DNA of 52,097 nucleotides from Bacillota bacterium (lineage in GTDB: Bacteria > Bacillota > SHA-98 > Ch115 > JABLXJ01). A model generated the notes under the pieces. It did no database searches and had not been told where the DNA came from. It was given only the letters and a program-made list of their open reading frames with translations. Shown here piece after piece: positions 42,871-50,874 of the stretch. The number at the start of each line of letters is the position of its first letter. Positions within the stretch are counted from its first letter, which is position 1. Both the position numbers and the translations under genes were made by a program. The DNA is taken from positions 1 through 52,097 of the forward strand of contig DUMQ01000072.1 in the NCBI GenBank assembly GCA_012839815.1. The letters are read 5' to 3'.

Positions 42871-43836
42871 TTGAGCAAAAAGGTTGCCGTCATCATGGGT
42901 GGTCGTTCGAGTGAACGGGAAATATCGCTCAAGACTGGGGAACAGGTGGCAAAGGCACTCGAGGCAAAAGGCCATGAGGTGGTAAAACTTGATCTCAATG
43001 AGCATCTTGTAATGGATTTACAGAGTGCCGACCCCGACGTGGTCTTCATCGCTCTTCACGGGCGCTACGGCGAGGATGGGTGCATCCAGGGGATGCTTGA
43101 GATACTAGGGATCCCTTACGTTGGGTCCGGTGTGCTGGCAAGCGCTCTAGCCATGGATAAAGAGATGTCCAAGAAGATATTTCGTCTCGAGGGTATACCT
43201 ACGCCTGCGAGTTATTGCGTGGAGAGACGGACTTACCGAGCGCTGAAGGAGACTCCAAAGGTAAATGATATCGTGACTACCCTGGAAAAGAGGTTTAAAT
43301 ACCCCTTCGTAGTCAAACCAAACAGCCAGGGTTCGACCATTGGGTTAAGTGTGGTGGCTGAGCGAAGCGAGCTTCTTGCGGCACTCGAAAACGCCTTTGA
43401 ATATGATTCAAGGGTGCTTATTGAGGAGTATATAAAGGGGATAGAGATAACCGTAGGTATAATTGGAAACGAAAACCCCAGGGCCTTGCCCGTGATCGAA
43501 ATAGTTCCCCTGACAGGTTTCTACGATTATAAGACCAAGTACACCAAAGGTTTGAGCGAGCACATCATCCCCGCCAGGATAGGTGAGCATGCGACCAAAA
43601 AGGCGAAAGACCTTGCACTTCGCGCCCACTGCGCCCTCGGGTGCAGCGGAATGTCGCGAGTTGATATGATAGTAAGCTCTGAGGGTAACCAGAATGAGGT
43701 ATATGTCCTGGAGGTTAACACCATACCCGGCATGACAGAAACTAGCCTTGTACCTGACGCGGCACGGGCTGCAGGTATAGAATTCCCTGAGCTCGTTGAT
43801 ATGTTGATCGGTTTTGCGCTTGAGAATAGTCATTGA
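42871..43836 (+). CDS. ddl: D-alanine--D-alanine ligase
   Basis: A 321-residue ATP-grasp ligase that makes the D-Ala-D-Ala end of peptidoglycan precursors. Seen are VAVIMGGRSSEREISLKTG, ALHGRYGEDGCIQGMLE, the ATP-grasp lysine region YPFVVKPNSQGSTIGL, and the metal-binding LEVNTIPGMTETSLVP. TTG 42871 follows GGGGGA (42858-42863). The fixed YGEDG loop points to D-Ala-D-Ala rather than D-Ala-D-Lac specificity. Confidence 0.93.
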   Translation: MSKKVAVIMGGRSSEREISLKTGEQVAKALEAKGHEVVKLDLNEHLVMDLQSADPDVVFIALHGRYGEDGCIQGMLEILGIPYVGSGVLASALAMDKEMSKKIFRLEGIPTPASYCVERRTYRALKETPKVNDIVTTLEKRFKYPFVVKPNSQGSTIGLSVVAERSELLAALENAFEYDSRVLIEEYIKGIEITVGIIGNENPRALPVIEIVPLTGFYDYKTKYTKGLSEHIIPARIGEHATKKAKDLALRAHCALGCSGMSRVDMIVSSEGNQNEVYVLEVNTIPGMTETSLVPDAARAAGIEFPELVDMLIGFALENSH

Positions 43837-43878
43837 TTATTATGGGGTTCATTCTCTACCCTGCAGCCAGAGGTTAGG

Positions 43879-43909
43879 CAGGCCGGGACCGGGCTAAAAC
43901 GCCGGCCTG
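43879..43909. terminator. GC-rich hairpin between ddl and convergent 3D gene
   Basis: CAGGCCGG (43879-43886) pairs with CCGGCCTG (43902-43909). The right arm lies in the last codons of the 3D-domain gene. Without a clear T-run it is a weak terminator candidate. Confidence 0.35.
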
Positions 43910-44241
43910 ACCTGCCAGATATTTAGCTCCTTGATGCCGAATTTTAATGCTTCCTCGTGGGAGTGCATGAAGATATCTATCCGGTGACCTTTTATTGCTG
44001 ATCCTATATCTTCAGCTCTGTATATTCCCATCCCTTCTATATAAACCCAGGTCCCAAGCGGTACTATCTCCGGGTCAACCGCGATCGTGTGATCCGCCTC
44101 AGCAAAACGCCCGGATGCCGTTACTCCGAAGGCGGGGTGATCTTCGCTCTTTCCTGTGCATTTGGGACAGGCATCATACGCCGTAGCTTTAACGCGAATC
44201 GGGTTTTCAGGGGCTAGATACTCCGGGGACATGGGCGACAT
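43894..44241 (-). CDS. 3D domain protein (main part, downstream of in-frame UGA)
   Basis: About 115 residues with a complete 3D domain: RVKATAYDACPKCTGKSEDH, GRFAEADHTIAVDPEIVPLG, then YRAEDIGSAIKGHRIDIF with the three conserved aspartates. These domains act on cell wall glycan like lytic transglycosylases (MltA-type fold). The likely start, ATG 44241 or 44232, has no ribosome site. The same frame continues upstream through one UGA (44272-44274) into a segment with an ATG, a ribosome site and a membrane anchor (44275-44373). The gene therefore looks split by a nonsense codon or by readthrough. Confidence 0.7.
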   Translation of the reverse strand: MSPMSPEYLAPENPIRVKATAYDACPKCTGKSEDHPAFGVTASGRFAEADHTIAVDPEIVPLGTWVYIEGMGIYRAEDIGSAIKGHRIDIFMHSHEEALKFGIKELNIWQVRPAF

Positions 44242-44373
44242 GGAAGTCGCTACAGCGGCCTGTGCCGCATTTCAACTTAAAGAAGTCAAATGTAATGTAC
44301 CAAGCAGTATTCCTATAGTGCTTATAGCTATTACAGCCTCAAGCCCTTCTATAAACCTTAGAGAGTATATCAT
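44242..44373 (-). pseudogene. N-terminal membrane anchor of the 3D protein, separated by UGA
   Basis: Reading from ATG 44373 the product is 33 residues with a hydrophobic segment (AVIAISTIGILLGTLHLTS), then UGA at 44272-44274, then eleven more sense codons to the ATG at 44241 of the 3D part, all in one frame. GGGAGG lies about 14 bases before the ATG. An anchored 3D protein is a common layout, so this seems to be the original N-terminus. Confidence 0.5.
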
Positions 44374-44500
44374 ATTATTTATCTGACCTCCCTGCATTGA
44401 TGCTAAATAGACTTAAGGTTCGTAGTTTAGGTTGCCCAAAGTAGAGAGTAAGCTAACCATTAAAGATATGTGAAACCTGGATGGTAGTGGGGGTGGCTGC

Positions 44501-46054
44501 ATGTTTAGGTATGACGTACAGCTACAGGAAATATCTCAAAATTTAAAAACAATTATTGATAACATCGGTGAAGGAATACATGTGGTCGATGCCGACGGGA
44601 GGCTGGTCTTTATAAATGAGACGGCGCGAAGCCTGTTTCATCCGGGGAATTTTGACGTAACCGGCAAACACATAATGGAAGTGTTTACCGGGAACCGGTC
44701 GAAGGGAGAAGCTCTGCTTGAAGCTTTGAAGACCGGCCGGGTCATCGTCGAAAAAGAGGAGACCCTCTTTAGAGATGACGGCAGTATCCTCACCATCTCA
44801 TCCAGAAATATACCCGTCAAATTGGGGAGCCGGATCATCGGCGCGGTCAAAATCTCTCGCGATGATGCGGTTGTAGCGGAACTAACGCGGAGGCTTATCG
44901 ATCTCCAGACCGGTCTCTATAAATCAGTAGGTGCCGGGGAAAGGGCGGAGACGAAGCAGGTTGATCAATTCCTATTACCACCGGCCGGCATTGAGAGTAT
45001 CGTTGGGATAAGCGGGGCTATAACCCAGTTGAAGCATGACCTGCAAAAGATCGCGGCAGTGGATGACCCCGTGGTGCTTTGTGGCGAGCCGGGCGTCGGG
45101 CAGGAGCATGTTGCAAGAACTATACATGCGGAAAGCAGTTCTGCCAGGCGCCATAGCCCCTTTATCTATCAGAGCATCAAGGCTATACCCGGAAGCATGG
45201 TGGAGGAGGTCTTATTCGGCAGGCAATCCCCGGGAGGAGTAGATGCTCGTGAAGATGGAGAACAAGGGTGGCAGGGGATAATTGGTCTCGCCGATGGTGG
45301 TACCCTATTTCTCAGGGATATAGATGCTATGCCCGGAGAACTCCTGGCGAGGCTTGTAGCGGCCATGCGTGAACGGCGGATCTATAGGGCTGGTGGCCCG
45401 GTGCCTAAAGGGGTTGATGTAAGGTTTATAATTGGAATATCCATATCCTCTGCCGCGGCTGGCGATGGGGAAGGCTCAGCAGGCGAGGACCTATCCAAGG
45501 CATGGGAGGACGCGCACAAGGATCTCTGCTCAAAGGTTGGGGCTATCCCCATCTTTATCCCACCCCTCAGAGACAGGAGGGAAGACATCCCGCACCTGGT
45601 AGCGCACTTCATCTCTGAATTCAATAGCAAGTTTGGAAGGCATTACAGGGGCATATCCGAGGCAGTGAGTATTATATTTCAGAATCATAGTTGGCCGGGA
45701 AATGTAAGGGAACTCAAATACACAATTGAGCGGGCAATGCTCTTGTTCGAGGATGATTTGATAAGGGTTGAGCATCTAACGCCCAATTTACAGCACATTG
45801 CCGATAAACTCGGGCTGTCAGAGAGCAGGCTCCCGGCGACCGGGCCAGCACCTTCGAGCAAAGCCGGGCCATTGATCTCGGGCCGCCCGCTCCGCCTCGC
45901 CGTGGAAAATCTTGAGATAGAGATGATGAATGAGGCAATAAAAAAGGCCGGGGGTAATATCTCAAGGGCAGCCAGACTCCTCGGTATTCCCCGGCAGACG
46001 CTTCAATACAGGTTGAAGAAATACAGCAATCTAATAGCGCGTTCTACATCTTGA
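44501..46054 (+). CDS. PAS / AAA+ / Fis-type regulator with degenerate ATPase (NtrC-like)
   Basis: A 517-residue protein with an N-terminal PAS domain (about 15-130), an NtrC-type AAA+ domain (about 165-405) and a C-terminal Fis-type helix-turn-helix (GNISRAARLLGIPRQTLQYRL). The ATPase core is damaged: Walker A reads GEPGVGQE with Q201 for lysine, Walker B reads TLFLRDID instead of TLFLDEI, and GAFTGA is missing (LFGRQSPGGVDA). The later RDRREDIPHLVAHFI and SWPGNVREL remain. It probably binds DNA and a signal but does not drive sigma-54. GGGGGTGG precedes the ATG. Its 3' end overlaps the convergent chemoreceptor by 11 bases. Confidence 0.82.
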   Translation: MFRYDVQLQEISQNLKTIIDNIGEGIHVVDADGRLVFINETARSLFHPGNFDVTGKHIMEVFTGNRSKGEALLEALKTGRVIVEKEETLFRDDGSILTISSRNIPVKLGSRIIGAVKISRDDAVVAELTRRLIDLQTGLYKSVGAGERAETKQVDQFLLPPAGIESIVGISGAITQLKHDLQKIAAVDDPVVLCGEPGVGQEHVARTIHAESSSARRHSPFIYQSIKAIPGSMVEEVLFGRQSPGGVDAREDGEQGWQGIIGLADGGTLFLRDIDAMPGELLARLVAAMRERRIYRAGGPVPKGVDVRFIIGISISSAAAGDGEGSAGEDLSKAWEDAHKDLCSKVGAIPIFIPPLRDRREDIPHLVAHFISEFNSKFGRHYRGISEAVSIIFQNHSWPGNVRELKYTIERAMLLFEDDLIRVEHLTPNLQHIADKLGLSESRLPATGPAPSSKAGPLISGRPLRLAVENLEIEMMNEAIKKAGGNISRAARLLGIPRQTLQYRLKKYSNLIARSTS

Positions 46055-48236
46055 ATTTCGCTACCAGACTCTGCAGGCCTTTAGCCATTTCGGAAAGAGA
46101 ATCTGCGGATGCCGACATCTCCTGGATAGATGCGTTCATTTCCTCTGTTGACGCCGATACCTGCTCGGCGGCGGCTGCGCTTTGCTCGGAAACGGCCGCC
46201 ACATTATCTATGGACTTCCTGACACCCTCAGCGCTCGCCGCCATCGTCTTAGTCGCCGCGGTGTTCTCGTCGGCTATGGCCACTATCTCATTGATGGCTT
46301 TTTCCACCTTCAAGCTGGCATCCTTAAGCGCCCTAGATGATAGGATCAATTCAGATACCATCCTCTCGGCCCCAGTTGCCGCCTGGAATATCTCATTAAG
46401 AGTCTTGCCTGCTTCTTGGGCTACCTGGCTCCCGTTTGCTACTTCCTTTATTCCCTCATCTATCGCGGTTACTGCTTTCTCCGTTGCTTCCCTGATGTTT
46501 CCGATGAGGGCCGCTATCGCCTTGGTCTCCCTAGAGGAACGTTCGGCGAGCTTTCTCACCTCATCGGCGACCACCGCAAACCCCCTGCCGTGTTCACCAG
46601 CCCTTGCGGCTTCAATCGCGGCATTTAGAGCTAGCAGGTTGGTCTGCTCGGCTATGTCGTTTATAACCTCCAATATCTTTCCAATCTCCTGCGAATGAGC
46701 ATCCAACTCTCTTATCCTATCAGCGACCTCTTGCGTAGTTGTCCGTATGCCTTCCATGCTTGCAACGACATTTTCAGCGGCCTGGCTACCCTTGGCTGCA
46801 GCCCTGGCATTATCGCTAGATGTCGAGCCTACGGTTTCCAGCATATTCATGGCTTTATCCAGGGAGTTGTTCATCTCGCTCACTGCATCGGATGCCACAC
46901 GTATACTCTTGACCTGGGACTCAGCGCCCCTGGCGACCTGCCCGATTAACTGGCTGAGTTGGTCCACGGAGGATGCGCTACTTGCAGCGCTTGTGCTCTG
47001 TTCTTGGGCACCGCTCGCTACCTGGTTTACTGTCTCTGATATCTGCAGGATGGCTTTTGCTGATTCCCGCGCACTCGATGAAAGCTCCTCGCTTGTTGAG
47101 GCTACCTGCTCGGCCGAGGATCTGAGCTGCCCGACAAGATTGCGGAGACCTGTGACCATTTGGGAAAACGCCTTTGCTACAGTCTCAACTTCATCCCCCG
47201 TACTGATCCGTGGCACCTCAACAGAGAGGTCTCCCGTCGCCACAGCCTGGGCGATGTCAGCTACGCGACTCAGAGGCCTGGCTATGCCCCTTGAGATGGT
47301 TATCGCCAGGATTATAGCTATTAGTGCGATCACTAGGATAGCAGATATAGAGATATTCCTAAGGCCTGTGACCGGGCCATAAAGCTCCGATGCCGTAAGG
47401 GAGATGCCCACGCCCCAGCCGTTACCTTTATAATCCCCATGCCCTGTAAGTGGCGTGTAGACGAGGACCCGTTTTTCCCCGTCCGATGATGTATAGCTCA
47501 CGACTCCTTCCTTACCAGCGATCATATCTTTAACTGCAGCCGCCAGCCCTCGACTCTCGGACTTCAGCAGCTGTTCATTCAGGATCTTATTCTGGTCAGG
47601 GTGGGCGATTACGACGCCGCTCCTATTTACAAGAAATGCATATCCTGACCCGCCTGAAGCCTTTTCAGTTGCGGCGACCTCATCCACTATAGCCTGGATT
47701 GCGGACATATCTATTTCTTCCAGGACCGCGCCCATGAACATATTGCCGCTTGCCATTATCGGCGAGGCTATTTTAATTGTCGGTCGCCCGAGAACCTCGC
47801 TCACCTCGCAGTCTCCGCAGTAGAGGTTTCCGGATTGGACAGCCGCAAACCACTCATCGTTCGCCATATTCCGGTCAGTCTGGGCTCCAACTGATGTGAG
47901 GACGCTTCCGGTGGCGTCAACGTAGTATGCCGCTACGATTCCGTTCCCCAGGACATTGGAGAGGGCCTGGGCGTAAACAGCCTGTTTTGTAAGGGATTCG
48001 AGGTCTTTCATTCGTTCCTCGATAAAACGGTCAACCTGGCTGCCAAGAGTCTTGGCCTGGGCAAGGCGGGCATTCTTGAGTTGGTCTGAAAGGGCCACAG
48101 TGCTGTTTCTATAAGATATCAAAGCAATAAAGGCTGAAGGTATTATGGAGAGGATAAGAAACCAGATAAGAAGCTTGTTTTGAAGTTGAAGCTTGACCGC
48201 GTATTTTAACATCCGTTTTGCCATTAGATTTACCAC
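46044..48236 (-). CDS. methyl-accepting chemotaxis protein
   Basis: A 730-residue transmembrane chemoreceptor: membrane segment (about 21-41), an extracytoplasmic Cache-type sensor (about 45-290), second membrane segment (ISAILVIALIAIILAITI), HAMP (about 318-370) and the long cytoplasmic signalling rod with the conserved tip EQTNLLALNAAIEAARAGE. GTG 48236 has AGGAG at 5 bases; ATG 48224 is also possible. A sigma-28-type promoter lies about 100 bases upstream. The ligand is not predictable, although the Cache fold often senses small organic molecules. No che genes are in the window. Confidence 0.92.
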   Translation of the reverse strand: MVNLMAKRMLKYAVKLQLQNKLLIWFLILSIIPSAFIALISYRNSTVALSDQLKNARLAQAKTLGSQVDRFIEERMKDLESLTKQAVYAQALSNVLGNGIVAAYYVDATGSVLTSVGAQTDRNMANDEWFAAVQSGNLYCGDCEVSEVLGRPTIKIASPIMASGNMFMGAVLEEIDMSAIQAIVDEVAATEKASGGSGYAFLVNRSGVVIAHPDQNKILNEQLLKSESRGLAAAVKDMIAGKEGVVSYTSSDGEKRVLVYTPLTGHGDYKGNGWGVGISLTASELYGPVTGLRNISISAILVIALIAIILAITISRGIARPLSRVADIAQAVATGDLSVEVPRISTGDEVETVAKAFSQMVTGLRNLVGQLRSSAEQVASTSEELSSSARESAKAILQISETVNQVASGAQEQSTSAASSASSVDQLSQLIGQVARGAESQVKSIRVASDAVSEMNNSLDKAMNMLETVGSTSSDNARAAAKGSQAAENVVASMEGIRTTTQEVADRIRELDAHSQEIGKILEVINDIAEQTNLLALNAAIEAARAGEHGRGFAVVADEVRKLAERSSRETKAIAALIGNIREATEKAVTAIDEGIKEVANGSQVAQEAGKTLNEIFQAATGAERMVSELILSSRALKDASLKVEKAINEIVAIADENTAATKTMAASAEGVRKSIDNVAAVSEQSAAAAEQVSASTEEMNASIQEMSASADSLSEMAKGLQSLVAKFKM

Positions 48237-48567
48237 TCCGTCTCCTGTGATCTTCCGGCTTACTATCTACGCTTACCAACCCGGCCCCGCCATGACTTCC
48301 TCCGGGGTATCGACCTGGTACCGGCCTATTATATATTTATCGGGCGTTTGCTCAGGAAGTTTATATGCCCGGGCCATCTTACTTCTTTTCGCAACTCCTT
48401 TTCACACCTGGGAGCCGGGGCACATACTATGTAATGCGAGGAGGCAGAGGTGTAAAATCTGTCTCCTTCTCCCCTGGGAGTGAGGTTGGTCCACCCCAGG
48501 GGTGATGTAAACAGTCCTATGAATCGCCTGCTTTGCAGGGCGATGGCTTCCAGGGAGGTGAAACCAC
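48237..48567. other. 331-base gene-free divergent interval
   Basis: It separates the chemoreceptor (minus) from a small membrane protein gene (plus). It holds the sigma-28-type promoter on the minus strand (48337-48363), a palindrome CACCCCAGGGGTG (48492-48504) and a further inverted repeat CTCCC-CT-GGGAG (48470-48481). I see no gene here. Confidence 0.5.
48337..48363 (-). promoter_or_regulatory. sigma-28 (flagellar) promoter for chemoreceptor
   Basis: On the minus strand TAAA (48363-48360), a 15-base spacer and CCCGATAA (48344-48337) match the sigma-28/sigma-D pattern TAAA-N15-GCCGATAA at 11 of 12 positions. Chemoreceptor genes are classic members of this regulon. Confidence 0.7.
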
Positions 48568-48681
48568 ATGGCAGAAACCGCTGACGTCAAGACCCTCGGA
48601 AGTAGCAGTAATCCCTGGTGGATTTGGGTAATCATCCTGGCGGTCTTCACTATCGCAGTGCTCAGCGTTTGGTTCTTCTAA
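48568..48681 (+). CDS. 37-residue single-span membrane protein
   Basis: A short reading frame with a strong ribosome site (AGGGAGGTG, 48553-48561) 6 bases before ATG. The product has a polar N-terminus (MAETADVKTLGSSSN) and one membrane segment (WWIWVIILAVFTIAVLSVW) ending in two phenylalanines. A strong terminator follows at 48747-48786, so the unit is complete. It resembles small spore or cell-envelope peptides in layout, but I recognise no family. Confidence 0.65.
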   Translation: MAETADVKTLGSSSNPWWIWVIILAVFTIAVLSVWFF

Positions 48682-48746
48682 CCTTGCAAGCTTTGCAAAC
48701 GAGATCCAGGATAACCACCACCCTAATTGAGGGCACAAGAGACGCT

Positions 48747-48786
48747 AAAGCAGGGGATGGTAGCCTCTACCTTACCCCTGCTTTTT
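48747..48786 (+). terminator. terminator after small membrane protein gene
   Basis: AAAGCAGGGG (48747-48756) pairs with CCCCTGCTTT (48775-48784), 10 bp, loop of 18, with T continuing to 48786. It could also stop transcripts coming from the tRNA on the other strand. Confidence 0.7.
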
Positions 48787-48819
48787 GCATGACTTAAATT
48801 TTAGCAGCCCAAATAAAAA

Positions 48820-48895
48820 TGGCAGGGGAGACAGGACTTGAACCCGCAACCTACGGTTTTGGAGACCGCCGCTCTGCCAGTTGAGCTACTCCCCT
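48820..48895 (-). tRNA. tRNA-Trp (anticodon CCA)
   Basis: A full cloverleaf on the minus strand: acceptor AGGGGAG/CTCCCCT, D arm GCTC/GAGC, anticodon stem GCGGT/ACCGT with loop CTCCAAA (anticodon CCA), T arm with TTCAAGT, discriminator G and encoded CCA. A T-rich run follows the 3' end. In many Bacillota tRNA-Trp stands before secE-nusG; here those genes are not adjacent. Confidence 0.95.
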
Positions 48896-49043
48896 TGATA
48901 TTCCTGCATTTCTCCTGGTGGTCTATTCTTGGTACCGGCGGTTTGCATTTATGCATCAGCTTATGCATAAAGAAAGACCGTCGGTGTTCTTTTTCCAGCG
49001 GCATGTTTGACGCCGAATCCAATGTAGTATTAGACATCCGCTT

Positions 49044-49658
49044 TCAGAGTTCCTTCTGAAGTTGTAGGATTCTTGGCGGGCGGCCAGGAGGACGGTAGAG
49101 ACCCTGGGCTTTCTTTTCTTCTCTCTCCCGTGCACGCTGCCTTCTCTTCTTCATCCTTTCACGGCAGAGATCAGAGCAATACACTTGGTTCCTTTTTATC
49201 GCTATGAAATATAGACCGCAGGCCGGACAACAGTAAACCTTCTTCCTTCCTGTAAGATCGAGAAACATCTGTAACCAAAAGCAAGATAGCAGAGAATCAT
49301 AACGCCAGACTATGGCATTTTCCTTTAGGGACAAAAATGGTCTCACCCCTGCTAAATGGCGTGCGAAGTTTAATTCAACAAGATCGGTCCCCCATTCTAT
49401 CGTTCCCTCCGCCTGGTTGGGATTCTGTTTTGCTAGTTCACGAAAGATAGCGAAGCTAACAGGGTTCAAGGGATCATTAACCTTGCGGGGCTGATTTAAC
49501 AGGGAATCGAGCTGATTGACCATGTCTTCAAGAGGCATGCTCATCTTTTTCTTGTTCCGCAGACAGTTATACAGGTCAAGAGTTAACTTCATTTCACGCT
49601 GGCTTTCTTCGATGGCCGATAATGGCTCCCCAAGATAGTATCCTGTAATAGCGTCCAC
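49044..49658 (-). CDS. C-terminal part of a frameshifted zinc-finger protein
   Basis: About 204 residues ending in a C4 zinc finger, CCPACGLYFIAIKRNQVYCS followed by DLCRERMKKRR, and a very basic tail. The finger resembles the CGNR-like or HNH-adjacent fingers of DNA- or RNA-binding proteins. The frame stays open upstream of 49658 to about 49780 (RDIFSRYGPLGIVPLGYESP), where it meets the -1 frame of the N-terminal part (49727-50050). The two halves together give one protein of about 330 residues. Its function is not recognised. It lies in the accessory region after tRNA-Trp. Confidence 0.6.
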   Translation of the reverse strand: MDAITGYYLGEPLSAIEESQREMKLTLDLYNCLRNKKKMSMPLEDMVNQLDSLLNQPRKVNDPLNPVSFAIFRELAKQNPNQAEGTIEWGTDLVELNFARHLAGVRPFLSLKENAIVWRYDSLLSCFWLQMFLDLTGRKKVYCCPACGLYFIAIKRNQVYCSDLCRERMKKRRQRAREREEKKAQGLYRPPGRPPRILQLQKEL

Positions 49659-49726
49659 ACCCCAAGCATGGAGCCTGTCAAACCAGGAGGAATGGACTCC
49701 CCACGGCGATTCATACCCTAGCGGAA

Positions 49727-50050
49727 CTATCCCCAGCGGACCGTACCTGCTAAAAATGTCTCGACTCCCGCTATGTCGTTAAGATTAAGGTTCAAAAAAA
49801 TCTCATAGGGAGCAGCCAATGCACCCTTTTGAGGGTCTTCTACAGCTTTTATCTTATGTTCCCTATATTCCTTCATCGGGTCATAACGCTGAAAATCTAC
49901 AAACTCAGGGGCCTCCTCGTAGCCTTCATCCTCCGGATTTCCTCTGAGCTTATGCCTCCCCCCGGGAAGCATCACCGGCCTGACATGACCATCTTCCACC
50001 TTCACCTTGAATCTCACCCAGTTTGTGCCTTCAAGCAAGACCGCACGCAT
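49727..50050 (-). CDS. N-terminal part of the frameshifted zinc-finger protein
   Basis: A 107-residue frame (MRAVLLEGTNWVRFKVKVED at the start) without a known domain. It ends at TAG 49727 in the overlap with the C-terminal part, which is in the -1 frame. The shift must occur between about 49743 and 49780; ACATTTTTAGC (minus strand) at 49763-49753 is the natural slippage spot. No coding gap remains if one base is skipped back. A mutation or sequencing error is the simplest cause. Confidence 0.55.
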   Translation of the reverse strand: MRAVLLEGTNWVRFKVKVEDGHVRPVMLPGGRHKLRGNPEDEGYEEAPEFVDFQRYDPMKEYREHKIKAVEDPQKGALAAPYEIFLNLNLNDIAGVETFLAGTVRWG

Positions 50051-50182
50051 TGAGCCTTCACCTACCTAAATTCTGTCCCCGGGGTATGGGACTATGTGGG
50101 CACCTGGCTTTATTGTAGAGTAATGTCGGTCGAAAAGAGAAACAAACCCTGAATTCATTTCTACAAAGGGAGGGCGATAAAG

Positions 50183-50533
50183 ATGAAAGTGGCCCGTTTA
50201 TTAAGCCCGCGTGCCGCGAAGCTGGCTATAGCTTTGGAATGCTCATTATCAGGCGGAAGAGGGGTCGTTACTTATGAAACGCTTGGTCAAATGACCGGTT
50301 TCGGTTCGTCCGCGACAATCTCTGCCGCCTTGCGGGAATTGGAAGCCTTTGGGATTATTGAGGTTAAACGAAAACACGGAGTGAAGGGGTGGTTAGAGGG
50401 GCTGGAAATAAATTTAAAACCCGTGCCGGAAACCCCGCCTCCCGCCGCTATCGCCTTGGGGCGAGCCAGGCTGGCCCGACGACGAAAGAGGCTGGAAGAG
50501 GAGGAGAGGGCTTGGGAGGCGGCGGGAAAATGA
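50183..50533 (+). CDS. winged-helix/helix-turn-helix protein of an accessory element
   Basis: A 116-residue protein with a winged helix-turn-helix (TYETLGQMTGFGSSATISAA, then LRELEAFGIIEVKR) and a charged C-terminal helix (RRRKRLEEEERAWEAA). Such small proteins accompany replication genes of plasmids and prophages. GGGAGGG lies 9 bases before the ATG. Its stop overlaps the next start (ATGA at 50530). Confidence 0.65.
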   Translation: MKVARLLSPRAAKLAIALECSLSGGRGVVTYETLGQMTGFGSSATISAALRELEAFGIIEVKRKHGVKGWLEGLEINLKPVPETPPPAAIALGRARLARRRKRLEEEERAWEAAGK

Positions 50534-50874
50534 GGCTGTTTTGTAATTATCTGGGGCGTCGGGTATTAGCCGGGGAGATCGTGGATGGGATTTTCCGGAA
50601 GTATGTTAAATCCTGGCAAAAGTTGTATGTGCTGGATGCTTATGGTCTAGATAAATCTTACATCGATGAATTGGAGAAACATGGATGCCACACCATTGAA
50701 TTACATGAGATTGATACCGGGGATGTATATACCATTGATCTCCAAAAATTCTACGACCTGGCTATTCCAAAGGCTTTGGGGAAATTTGGAATCCGCTACT
50801 ACCTACCATTGCGATATTGGAACAAACTGCCAGGCACGAGCCTGGCAAGAGGTGATGCGACATATGCCGTCTGA
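50530..50874 (+). CDS. hypothetical protein of accessory element
   Basis: A 114-residue soluble protein, not recognised. It starts MRLFCNYLGRRVLAGEIVDG and contains YVLDAYGLDKSYIDELEKHG. It overlaps the winged-helix gene by 4 bases and the primase gene by 11, so the three form one translationally coupled unit, probably of a phage or integrative plasmid. A replication accessory role is a guess. Confidence 0.6.
   Translation: MRLFCNYLGRRVLAGEIVDGIFRKYVKSWQKLYVLDAYGLDKSYIDELEKHGCHTIELHEIDTGDVYTIDLQKFYDLAIPKALGKFGIRYYLPLRYWNKLPGTSLARGDATYAV

Noticed and set aside
44272-44274. Selenocysteine at the UGA of the 3D gene
   Set aside because: No redox context and no clear stem-loop directly after the codon; 3D proteins are not known selenoproteins.
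46051-47382. Plus-strand frames opposite the chemoreceptor
   Set aside because: They mirror the repetitive coiled-coil coding of the chemoreceptor and have no independent support.
48540-48610. Fluoride-riboswitch-like bases (GGCGATGG ... AACCGCTGA)
   Set aside because: The required stems and pseudoknot partners are missing, and part of the match is inside a good small reading frame.
48820-48895. tRNA-Trp 3' end as attachment site of the element at 49044-52097
   Set aside because: Integrases normally use the 3' end of a tRNA, which here faces away from the element; no second copy of the tRNA end is in the window.
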